Assembly: GCA_035048495.1 (NCBI GenBank)
Contig: CM068546.1
Coordinates: forward strand, 14,824,435 to 14,888,434
Length of the DNA stretch: 64,000 nt
Direction: 5' to 3'
Source: Euptelea pleiosperma
Lineage: Eukaryota; Streptophyta; Magnoliopsida; Ranunculales; Eupteleaceae
Shown one piece after another: positions 1 through 10,259 of this stretch (positions are counted from its first letter, which is position 1; each line of letters starts with the position of its first letter). Below the pieces are notes generated by a model. The model ran no database searches, was not told the origin of the DNA, and saw only the letters and a list, made by a program, of their open reading frames with translations. A program made the translations under genes and the position numbers.

Positions 1-53
1 CTATGTTTCTTGGTTGTATTAATAAAAATTTGATTTTCTCTTTGTGGTGTTTC

Positions 54-168
54 AGTGAGTTTTCTGATATATTTGCTTTGGAGCATCTGATGTCGAGATT
101 AGTGGAAACGAAGTGGAGCCCACTTTATGTCTCTCTCCGTTGGATACGTACACGCTACCTCAACCGGG
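54..168 (+). pseudogene. Exon-like open stretch, possibly a captured gene fragment
   Basis: A frame of about 38 codons is open between an acceptor-like TTTCAG and a donor-like GTATGT. The peptide contains residues such as SRLVETKWSPLYVSLRW. I do not recognise a family. It lies inside the probable Helitron, and Helitrons often carry host gene pieces, so capture is plausible but unproven. A second stretch, about 640-745, also looks exon-like but is less clear. Confidence 0.25.
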
Positions 169-191
169 TATGTGTGAACTATGAACTTTAA

Positions 192-241
192 TCTTCTAGA
201 ACAACATCCATTATTGTCTTCTAGAACAACATCTATTATTG
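192..241 (+). repeat. 25-bp tandem duplication
   Basis: Two adjacent 25-base units (192-216 and 217-241) differ by one base. Both begin with TCTTCTAGAACAACAT. The duplication is recent by appearance and lies inside the probable Helitron. Confidence 0.8.
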
Positions 242-887
242 TTTTTCGGTTCATTTTTCAAATTTATTTTCCCTTTCTGCATCTTAATTCTAATTTATAC
301 TCAATTTAGACGTTAATTGGGAGAAGCTAAGGGTTTAGGGTGGTGATCAGTTTGATTTTTTTATTATTTTGAGTTAAAAAATATGGTTTGTGTTTCAAAA
401 AACCAATACAAATTTATTAAAGTTTAAATGTGCGTTGTGAATGTGTTGCTGAAGTTATCCTTCAAACTCATTAATCATTTGCTTTAGTAGTCTACTCAAA
501 TAACATAATTGAAAATAATGTTTGTAATTCCAGAATGTACTGTCTTTGCTATTTGTGCATCTGTTGTGGTACTAATTTTTATATCTTCTTCTGTTTGCAT
601 GTTCATTCTACATTCAACATTTACAATAATATACCATGTCCAAGCAAGTTATCCGTAGGAGTGGACTTCCATTGTTTAGAGCACAAAATTGAGCCGAGGG
701 AGTGGACCATAAACTTTTCTAGAGGGACGGCTGATATATGGTGCAGTTGTATATGGTATGCATTAGATTCTACTAGAACAATTTTTTTTAATATGCCCCT
801 CAATTTCTGAATACTTATCTATTAGCTGTTGGTGATGATTGGAGAAACACGTTACTTTTTAGTGGATAATATTTCATTTCTTGGGTT

Positions 888-1037
888 TGAATGCCTAAGG
901 CACTCGAATTTATTTGCGCACGCTTTGTTTGGGAGTGCCATTGGCATGGGTCATTTAGGAAGTGGGTTTGAGTGCCGAAGGCACCCGTTTATGCATTCAC
1001 TTTGTTGGGGAGTGCCGTTGGCACGGGTCACCCCTAG
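888..1037 (+). repeat. Duplicated terminal hairpin block (~77-bp spacing)
   Basis: Two related blocks each hold an upstream hairpin (TGCC-N3-GGCA, near 891 and 971) and a second one (GTGCC-ATT-GGCAT at 935 and GTGCC-GTT-GGCAC at 1012). Each second hairpin is followed by GGGTCA. Only the right-hand block ends in CTAG; the left one reads TTTAGG at that place. This looks like a doubled Helitron 3' terminator in which the outer copy is the functional one. Confidence 0.6.
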
Positions 1038-3406
1038 TTTATTAACAAATAGAAGCATACAGAAAAATCCATCATAACAAATTGCACTTAAAAGAAATTC
1101 TTTTATTATTTGAAATAAACCTTACATTTCTTGAATAAAATAAAATAAAATCTAATTACTAAAAAGCAATAAAAACTAACTAGAGAGAGATTGAAACTAA
1201 GAGAGAGAAAGTAATGAGAAAGTCCAAGAGAGATAATAGAGAGAGAAAGTGGGCAAAAGCAAGAGATAGAAAGAGGAGAGAGAAAGATTAGTGAGATTCA
1301 AAAACACTTACCAAGAGTGATTGGGATCAGCCAGAGATGTGTGGTGTGGATCGGCAAGAGAGAAGGTGGAGGCTAGGTGCAAGGTGGAGATGAAGGCAAT
1401 CGGTGGAGAGGGTTGCAATGGCTTGGTGGTGAATAACAATGGAAAGGAGCAAGTAGGCAGCGAATCCGACCGTTGGGCAAGTAAAGGCTTGAGATCACAA
1501 GGGGGAGATGAACATGGAGGAGCGATGGTGGTCACCAACAGGTAGGCATCCCCCATTTTCTCCTCTTATCCTCCTCTTTCTTTTCTTTCTTTAGTTTTTC
1601 TACTTTTCTTTTTCTTTTCTTTAGAGGACGGTGAAGACCAGTCCAGGATTGAGGTAGGGCGGTTTGCTATCAAGGAGCAATCAGGTAGATGATGCTGTAG
1701 GTGGCGGTAATGGTGGCTGACGGCTAGAGCACGCTGGGTGTGAGGAAGATGGAGGTCGGTTGCTGGCTGGTCTGGGACGGCGCTAGTGAAGGGAGATGGC
1801 TGATGTTCAGGCGGTAGTGAAGGATGTGCAGGGAGGTGGTAATGGTGGCTGATGGTGCTGGAGGATGAATCTTGCTGGTTCAGCCAGCAAGGAGGAGGCG
1901 CACAGGTGGAGAGATAATCTGGGAGAAGTGTGAGAGGAGTGAGGCGTGGTGGAGCAGACCTGCAACTAAGAGTTGCAGGTCGTGGTGGTGGCTGTTATGG
2001 TGGCAACGTCCACCTCCTTCCTTCTTCTACTCCTTCTCTTCTTTTCTTTTAGGTTCTTTTTGCTTTCCTTTCTTTTTATGTGAGAAGAGGACAGTTAGGA
2101 GAAAGAAAATGTAGGGAAGATCAGTGGAGAAGATGGCAGGTTGCAGGCCAAAAATGGCCAGCAACGTGAAGAGGAAGGAGAGATGGAGAGGTGGACGATG
2201 TGGGCAGCGTGATGGGTGACTGGTGTGGGGCATTGGTGATGAAGGAGGCGCTGGCGAGTTGAGTAGGGGGTGCTGGTGATGCTCACAATAGCACATAGGC
2301 GGTGGCAATCGGAGTTGCAGGCTGCAACTCTGGTAGGGGGTAAATAAGATGAAGAAGGTGAAGAAGACGAAGGAGAAATGGAGAAGGAAGGTAGAACGTG
2401 GGGGAACGAAGGAGAGGAGAATGGGGGAAGGATAGGACTAGAGGGGTTTGGAGATTAGGGTTTCGAACCCTCTCTTCCCCCCTTATAAAGCTCCTTAGTT
2501 TCCATTAATGGAAATTAGGGATTTTTCTAAAAAAATAATTTTTTTTTAACTTTTCTTTAATTGGGGGATTTCCCATTTAGTGGACCCCCCATCATTTTTA
2601 AAATTTAATTTAAATTATTTTGAAATTCACGGGGTCCACTAAATGGTAGGGCAACGGGTTGATGATGATGGGCCGGCTGCTGGCCCACATGGACTGATGA
2701 AGTCTATCATCTCATAAGATGATGTGACAAATGATTTGCTGATGATCAGACTGAAGATGACTGGATCAGGATCCAGATTGGCAGGCTGACGGATTTAGAG
2801 AGATCCGACGGTCTGATGGAGGATCCAACGGTCCAATAGAAGATCAAACGGTCCGATAGCTTAGGGAGATGGGCCAGAGCCAACGGACAGGAGTTCTGGG
2901 GTTAAGTCAGTAGATTCGAGGACTGAAAGATGAAGAGAGAGAGAGAATAAGGAGAAATGAGAGAGAAAATTAGGGGGAGGAGAGAGAAAATATCAAAAAA
3001 TGGAGATAAAAGTATTGGCAGAGGGTCTGGAACCCTGGTCTTCACTGTGACCATCCTCACGCTTCTCCAGTAGAGTAGACCATTATTCCTTGTTTATTCA
3101 TGTGGCTTTGAACGCTTTGGTCCGTCTAGGTCATTGGCTCTCCTACTCTCTTCGTTCTTTGGGCCGGCTCTTTGGTCATCTTATTCAGCCCATATTTGGC
3201 CCATATCTTCTAGTTATAGCCTGTGGGCTCTTTAAGCTTTGATAATCGGCTTTAATGATCGATTTTGGCCCCCAAGTCTCAAGAATCATCCAATCAAGAT
3301 TTTCTGTGATAGAAAAAGCGCGTAATGAGACTTAATCAGAATGACTTTATATCTAGACTTCCAAAAATGTGTTTAATGCATGCAAATATACCATGTCGTC
3401 CAGAAA
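1038..3406 (-). mobile_element. Element H: 3' LTR, part 1 (Athila-like, non-autonomous)
   Basis: This is LTR sequence of the same family as A, B and C in reverse orientation. It carries the family landmarks in order: a purine-rich GAGAGA tract (1185-1290), the GGAGTTGCAG hairpin (2310-2333), a TATA box read on the minus strand (2481-2490), a near-palindrome around CCATTAATGG (2500-2516), the TTAGTGGACCCC inverted repeat (2577-2588 with 2631-2642), and AACGG repeats (2810-2860). The remaining LTR end lies at 13825-13950 after element G. The other end should lie left of the window, beyond the Helitron. Confidence 0.85.
3402..3406. other. Target-site duplication of G, left copy (AGAAA)
   Basis: Removing G and one copy of the 5-bp target rejoins the H LTR into the same sequence seen uninterrupted in B near 30090. 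The right copy (13820-13824) reads AAAAA, one mismatch. Confidence 0.8.
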
Positions 3407-5205
3407 TGTAATACCCTGAACTTTTGTTCTAGGGTATTACGGTAAATTCACCTAATAATGAAAACCTGAAACTTTTTCAGACTCTTATTATTGTCCTTAT
3501 TGTTTAATATCATGTTTGAGTATATGTATTCAGTTTGGTTTCATTCTGATAACTTTGAAAACCTTGCTATTTTTGAAACTTGCTCTTTAGGGCTAAATTC
3601 TTGCTAAAAATAATGAATCATAACTTGCAGGAGACTTTTTCTTTCCCCAGCTAACATTCCAGAACTTTTATAAAAAAAATTATTTTGTAGGCCCGAGACA
3701 CAAAAAATATTCCTATTTATCCTTAGCAACTTACCTGTGAAATTTTGAACCTTTCTTGAGACAAAAAAAACCCTAGCAGGAGATTTCGGGAGATTTTGAC
3801 AAAAATAGTATTTTTGTAATTTTTGAACTTTTCGGTAATTCTTATATTTTTAAAAAAATAATATTTAATTATATTTTATTTATTTAATAGGAGCGTGGGA
3901 CCCGCAAATCACTTTCGGGTCATTCTAATGTCATTTGACACTTTTCTAGGGTTTTGAACGTTTTTATGATTTGTGTGTGTGACATGTGTCACTACCTTAT
4001 TGTATGGACTTTTAAATTATATAATATAGTTTGATTGAATTAATTTATAATTATTTGTGTTATGATTGTTGGGTGGGGCCGTATGGCCGATCTAGAAGTC
4101 TTTTGGGCTTAATAATATTCTTAAATAAAGCCTATTGTTATATATGGGCCTTGGGCCTATTTCTAACCCATTAGTAGTATAAAATATAAGTTTTTGAGGG
4201 TTGAAAAAGTCATCTCTTTGATAGTTATGAATTTCACTAAAATAAAAACCCTAATCCTTCCTTAAACCTATTTATGAAAAACCCTAAAGCTTTAGAAGCT
4301 TTCACAAACCCAACTCTATTGAAGAATAGAGAAAGCTCCATTAAACCTTCATCCAGGCACCGATCGCACTCGAGCAAGAAGGGAGAATTGACGGGGACTC
4401 CGATTTGAAGAACATACTCCGAGGAGAGGACGATCCGACGACTTTCAAATTTGAAGAAACTTTTGATTTTCATTAAAGTTCAAGAAACCTTAAGGTAAGT
4501 GCGCTTGATCCATCCTATACTTGTTTTTCTTCAAGATTTTGTTTCTCTTTCATTAGATAATGGTTGATACTCATTATAAATTAATTTCAATAATATTTAT
4601 TTTATTCTTATTGGGTTGATCTTTATTTTGGGCCACCATGATGGGTTGGGCCATGGTCTATTTTGTACCTATAACGGATGATTATGTTCTTTATCATTTT
4701 TGTTATATTTTTATAATTTAAATATTTTATAATTATTTTTTCTAAATACCTCTTTAAATCTATTTTCCAAAATCGTTTAGTTTGTATTTTTCTGATTTGT
4801 GTTGGATTGTCTTGTGATTTTCACTTATATTATTCATCCGTGTTGATCGTGACCTTCGGTGATTGTTACATATTATTCATGGTTAACCTTAATTCGTTCC
4901 CATATTATTACTCTTAATGATCATTAGTTCATTTTATATTTTTATTTAAATGTTAAATACATGTGTGCTTATGTCATGTAACCCTAGTACATCTTGTTGT
5001 CATACCATAATCATCATGTCATTTCATATAAGGGGTGCATAAGGGAACATGGTTGAAGTATATTATATACATTTATATTGGTTTTATCAATTGATCAGGG
5101 TTTGGTACCCTAGGGTGAAAGGCCCCAGACATTATTATATCCTGCAGATGGGTCGATGAGACCGCTCCCAATGCGGGCAGGAGATGGAGACCCTATGTGG
5201 TTATG
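3407..5205 (+). repeat. G 5' LTR, part 1
   Basis: Matches the 3' LTR from its first base. Near 4800 the sequence jumps to a part that lies about 1.17 kb further on in the 3' LTR (compare 11640 with 12820). This removed the ~191-bp tandem repeats and the GGATCC-containing repeats. The break coincides with a short shared TGT. The segment ends at the F1 insertion. Confidence 0.92.
5201..5205. other. Target-site duplication of F1 (TTATG, left copy)
   Basis: The right copy is 8832-8836. Joining 5205 to 8837 restores the sequence found uninterrupted at about 13220 in the G 3' LTR. Confidence 0.95.
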
Positions 5206-6157
5206 TGTCACGCCCCGAATCCGGATACACAAATACGACCCAAAAATCCGTGGATCGACCCGTACCCGAACTCAGAGGTGATCCATGAATGTCCCCTAGT
5301 GGTCCAATTAGGTCAATTAGACTACTAAGGTTCATTCGAAAACCCACTAAGTAAAAAAGAGAGTCTAGATGTAGGAAACAAATAATTCAAATAATTTATA
5401 ATTCAAATAATTCAATCAATCAACTAAATGTGGAGAGATGGAAGTGAGAACATGCTCTCAATCAAAGGCTTACATGCCCGTGAAAATAAATAAATAATGT
5501 TATAAAATAATCAAATACAACTTTCTAAAGTGTGGGATCGACTCCCAAATCCTCGCCGATCTCCTCGAATGCACTGGAGTCTTTCGTCTCAAATTCATCT
5601 CACGTACCCGGCTCCTCAAAATCTGAAAATGGTATCGGTGTAGCACCATGAGCCGAGGCCCAGTAATACAACAGTGTGCATGGTATGATATCATACTATA
5701 CAAGTTTTTTTTTTCAAGGTATGCATCTCAATCGTATAGTAAGGATGACATGAATATGATGGTGAATGCAAGTGAGTACGGGATGCAAATGCAACTAGTA
5801 CCCATAACCACATAGGGTCTTCGTCTCCTTCCCGCACTGGGAGCGGTCTCATCGACCCATCTGCAGGATATAATAACGTCTGGGGCCTTTCACCCTAGGG
5901 TACCGAACCCTGATTAATTGATAAAACCAATATAAATGTATATAATATACTTCAACCCCGTTCCCTTATGCACCCCTTATATGAAATGACGTGATGATCA
6001 TGGTATGACAACAAGATGTACTAGGGTTACATGACATAAGCACACATGTATTTAACATTTAAATAAAAATATAAAATGAACCAATGATCATTAAGAGTAA
6101 TAATATGGGAATGAATTAGGGTTAACCATGAATAACATGTAACAATCACCGAAGGTC

Positions 6158-6600
6158 ACGATCAACACGGATGAATAATATAAGTGAAAATCACAAGACA
6201 ATCCAACACACCATGGTCGAACCCTATGAGGGATCCATGACACAAGGTCGAACCCTAAAAAGGGATCCAAGACACTTGGCCGAACCCTATGAGGGATCCA
6301 AGACACATGGATGGGATCCCCATGCATACAAGTATAGGTCGAACCATCTAGGTATAATAATCAATAAGACATGACCAAATATCACAATCAACATCGATGA
6401 ATAATATAAGTAAAAATCGCAAGAGAATCCAACACGGCATGGCCGAACTCTATGAGGGATCCATGACACAAGGTCGAACCCTAAAGAGGGATCCAAGACA
6501 CTTGGCCGAACCCTATGAGAGATCTAAGACACATGGGTGGGATCCCCATACATACAGGTATAGGTCAAACCATCTAGGGTTTAGTCAAACAACGAGGTTA
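6158..6600 (-). repeat. ~224-bp tandem repeat with ~40-bp GGATCC sub-repeats
   Basis: Two adjacent units each contain three sub-repeats of the form GGATCCA...CCGAACCCTATGAG. Related units occur in the G 3' LTR (12530-12820) and about one unit in F2 (62434-62640). Confidence 0.75.
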
Positions 6601-6680
6601 AAACCTTAATAGTTAATAATCATGACCGAACCACGAACAATTAATAGGTTTTTTACAAAAAATGTACTGCATTATAAAAA

Positions 6681-7560
6681 TCATAACTAAATAAATATGA
6701 ATTAAAAAAATATAAATTCAATGGATTTAAAAACTAGATTCACAGAGGTTTTAGGAAAAATAAATAGAAAAATATTCGGATTCAAAATATAGGTCAAAAA
6801 TCTTAATTAATTGGGCCGGACAGAATCTGGGATACAGAAAAGTCCCGCACAGTTAAAAACTCATAACTTAATCAATACATATCAGAAAAATACAAACTAA
6901 AGGGTTATAGAAACTAAATTGATAGAGGTATCTATAAAAAATAATTAAAAAAATATTTAGGTTAAAAATATAGATCAAAATCTCAAGTAAAGTGGACCAT
7001 GTAAAATCTGAAATTCTGGGTTTTACAGAAACGTCCAGCACATTTGAAAAATCATAACTTAATCAATACAGATAAGAAAAATATAAACTCAAAGGTTCTA
7101 GAAACTAGATTGATAGAGGTATCTGTGAAAAATAATTAGAAAAATATTTTAGGTTAAAAATATGGATCAAAATCTCAGGTAAAATGGACCGTGTAAAATC
7201 TAGAATTTTGGGTTTTATAGAAAAGTCTAGCACGTTTGAAAGATCATAACTTAATCAATACAAATCAAAAAAATATAAACTCAAAGGTTCTAAAAACTAG
7301 ATTGATAGAGGTATCTGTGAAAAATAATTAGAAAAATATTTAGGTTAAAAATATAGATCGAAATCTCAAGTGAAGTGGACCATGTAAAATCTAAAATTCT
7401 AGGTTATTTTGTAAAGTCCAACAACTTAGAAAAATCATAACTTAATCAATACAAATCAGAAAAATACAAACTAAATGGTTTTGAAAAATAAATTCAAAGA
7501 GGTATTTAGAAAAAATAATTATAAAAATATTTAAATTATAAAAATATAACAAAAATGATA
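6681..7560 (-). repeat. ~191-bp tandem repeats inside the F1 LTR
   Basis: The marker TCATAACT recurs at 6681, 6861, 7052, 7244 and 7435, giving spacings of 180, 191, 192 and 191. Units share blocks such as AAGTGGACC and AAATCT. The same array is present in the G 3' LTR (about 11620-12440) and in F2 (62752-63420), but is deleted from the G 5' LTR. No coding is visible. Confidence 0.85.
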
Positions 7561-8836
7561 AAGAACATAACCATCCGTTATAGGTACAAAATAGACCATG
7601 GCCCAACCCATCATGGTGGCCCAAAATAAAGATCAACCCAATAAGAATAAAGTAAATATTATTAAAATTAATTTATAATGAGTATCAACCATTATCTAAT
7701 GAAAGAAAAACAAATCTTGAAGAAAAACAAGTATAGGATGGATGAAGCGCACTTACCTCAAGGTTTCTTGAACTTTAATGAAAATCAAAAGTTTCTTCAA
7801 ATTTGAAATTCGTCGGATCGTTCTCTCCTCGGAGTATGTTCTTTAAATCGGAGTCCCCGTCAATTCTCCCTTCTTACTCGAGTGCGATCGGTGACCGGAT
7901 GAAGGTTTAATGGGGCTTTCTCTATTCTTCAATGGAATTGGGTTTGTGAAAGCTTCTAAAGCTTTAGGGTTTTCATAAATAGGTTTAGGGAAGGATTAGG
8001 GTTTCTATTTTGTTAAAATTCGTAACTATCAAAGGGATGACTTTTTCAACCCTCAAAAACTTATATTTTACACTATTAATGGGTTAGGAATGGGCCCAAG
8101 GCCCATATACATTAATAGGCTTCATTTAAGAATATTATTAAGCCCAAAAGGTTTCTAGATTAGCCATACGGGCCCACCCAATAATTATAACACAATTATT
8201 TATTAATTAATTCAATCAAACTATATTATATAATTTAAAAGTCCATACACTAAGGTATTGACATATGTCACACACACAAATCATAAAAACGTTCAAAATT
8301 CTAGAAAAGTGTCAAATGATATTGGAATGACCTGAGAGTGATTTGCGGGTCCCACGCTCCTATTAAATAAATAAAATCTAATTAAATATTATTTTTAAAA
8401 ATATAAGAATGGTAGAAAAGTTTAAAAATTACGAAAATACTATTTTTGTCGAAATCTCCCGCCAGGGTTTTCATGTCTCAAGAAAGGTTTCAAATTTCAC
8501 ATGTAAGTTGGTAAGGATAAAATAGGAATATTTTTGGTGTCTCGGGCCCACAAAAATAATTTTTTTATAAAAGTTCTGGAATGTTAGCTGGGGAAAGAAA
8601 AAGTCTTCTGCAAGTTATAGTTCATTATTTTTAGTAGGAATTTAGCCCTAAAGAGCGAGTTTCAAAAATAGCAGGGTTTTCAAAGTTGTCAGAATGAAAC
8701 CAAATTAAATACACATACTCATACATGATATTAAACAATAAAAACAATAATAAGAGTCTGAAAAAGTTTCAGGTTTTCATTATTAGGTGAATTTACCATA
8801 ATACCCTAGAACGAAAGTTCAGGATATTACATTATG

Positions 8837-9432
8837 GGTACTAATTGCATTTGCATCCTGTACTCACTTGCATTCATCATCATATTCATGTTATCCTTAT
8901 TATACGATTGAGATGCTTACCTTGATTAAAAAACTTGTATAGTATGATATCATACCATGCACACTGTTGTATTACTGGGCCTCGGCTCACGGTGCTATAC
9001 CGATACCATTTTCAGATTTTGAGGAGCTGGGTACGTGAGATGATTTTGAGACGAAAGACTCCGGTGCATTCGAGGAGATCGGCGACGATTTGGGAGTCGA
9101 TCCCACACTTTAGAAAGTTGTATTTGATTATTTTATAACATTATTTATTTATTTTCACGGGTATGTAAACCTTTGATTGAGAGCATGTTCTCACTTCCGT
9201 CTCTCCACATTTAGTTGATTGATTGAATTATTTGAATTATGAATTATTTGCATTATTTGTTTCCTACATCTAGACTCTTTTTTTTACTTAGTGGGTTTTC
9301 GAATGAACCTTAGTAGTCTAATTGACCTAATTGGACCACTAGGGGACATTCATGGATCACCTCTAGGTTCGGGTACGGGTCGATCCATGGATTTTTGGGT
9401 CGTATCTGGGTATCCGGATTCGGGGCGTGACA
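8837..9432 (+). repeat. G 5' LTR, part 2
   Basis: Continues the G LTR after F1, is near-identical to 13225-13819, and ends GGGGCGTGACA next to the primer site. A short open frame at 8935-9138 recurs in the other copies of this LTR but has no recognisable function. Confidence 0.93.
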
Positions 9433-9435
9433 GAG

Positions 9436-9447
9436 TAGTATCAGAGC
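9436..9447 (+). other. Primer-binding site of G (initiator tRNA-Met type)
   Basis: TAGTATCAGAGC lies three bases after the LTR end. Plant elements primed by initiator tRNA-Met normally show TGGTATCAGAGC here, so one base differs. Confidence 0.8.
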
Positions 9448-10246
9448 TTAGGCTTCAGACACCTAGGGATTTGTGTGTAATGAGTCTATGCATAATTGAG
9501 TTGTATATGATAGAATGATATTAGAGCATAGTCAGTAGAGTACCCTAAAGACCAATGGAATGGAGACCATTTTGGGATCTGATTAATGTGCTCATTATTA
9601 TTATGGAGATCATAATATTTTAGTATACACATTAGAGACACTTAGAAACACTATAATATAGAGCACTCTGATTGTTTGTAATACTTATAAATAGTGATTG
9701 TGTACTATTATTTTATGTACATTATTTTAATACTTGATTTTATATTATGCTTGACTATGTTGCAAACCTAACACTGTCATACCTTATCAATGAGATCGTG
9801 ATAAAATGGTATGTTGACAGAATTATATCCTCAGATTATCTTAATTGGACAGTCTGACTATTTTGACTAGTAGGCTAGTTGATTAGCGTTACTAGTTTGA
9901 CTGGAAGATAAATTGATTAGTTTTAGTAGCTGATTTAGGTCGATTAGATTGATCAAGTTTACCAGTTTAACTAAGGTTGACTATATTGATTAGTTTGACC
10001 AGCATAGTTAAGTTGACTAGACGTAGATGACTAACTTGGCTGGATTGGACTAGATTGGTGTTGATGACCAGTTTGGCTAGGTTTACTATGTTGATTAAGT
10101 TGGCTAATTTGACTGTGTGTAGCTATAAAGTTTATCAACCAATCTAACCTGGTTTGCCTAAAATAATTAGTTCACTAATCAGATATAACAGACTAGGTTG
10201 AGAATTTCTTTGAGGGGGTTCGAATTTCGGGGACAAAATTTTCTTT

Positions 10247-10258
10247 AAGGGGGGTAGA
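10247..10258 (+). other. Polypurine tract of G
   Basis: AAGGGGGGTAGA abuts the TG that opens the 3' LTR. This is the plus-strand primer for reverse transcription. Confidence 0.85.
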
Positions 10259-10259
10259 T

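Larger units (their letters stand above)
1..1037 (+). mobile_element. Probable Helitron, 3' part (5' end outside window)
   Basis: The segment ends with a short GC-rich hairpin (GTGCC-GTT-GGCAC, 1012-1024), then ten bases and CTAG at 1034-1037, followed by T. This is the layout of a Helitron 3' end: a hairpin near the terminus, CTRR, insertion before T, and no target duplication. To its right the sequence changes at once to Athila-type LTR sequence of element H. No Rep or helicase coding is visible. Bases 54 to about 168 look like a captured exon: they follow a pyrimidine-rich stretch ending in CAG, stay open, and are followed by GTATGT. I do not recognise the encoded peptide. The 5' TC end is not in the window. 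A non-Helitron repeat with a chance hairpin remains possible. Confidence 0.6.
5206..8831 (-). mobile_element. F1: solo LTR of the G family, reverse orientation
   Basis: A complete 3626-bp LTR, reading TGTCACGCCCCG at the left and ATATTACA at the right. It is the reverse complement of the G LTR, with a perfect TTATG target duplication and no internal region, so it is a product of LTR-LTR recombination. It still contains the block of ~191-bp tandem repeats and two copies of the ~224-bp GGATCC-rich repeat. It is nested in the LTR of its own relative. Confidence 0.95.
9433..10259 (+). other. G internal region, 827 bp, non-coding
   Basis: Begins with the primer site (9436-9447, TAGTATCAGAGC, one mismatch to the complement of the initiator tRNA-Met 3' end). 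It ends with the polypurine tract (AAGGGGGGTAGA, 10247-10258) directly before the 3' LTR. Between 9840 and 10180 the sequence is a degenerate series of TTGACTAG/TTGATTAG-like words. I found no gag or pol similarity. The internal region is shorter than a quarter of one LTR. Confidence 0.9.
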
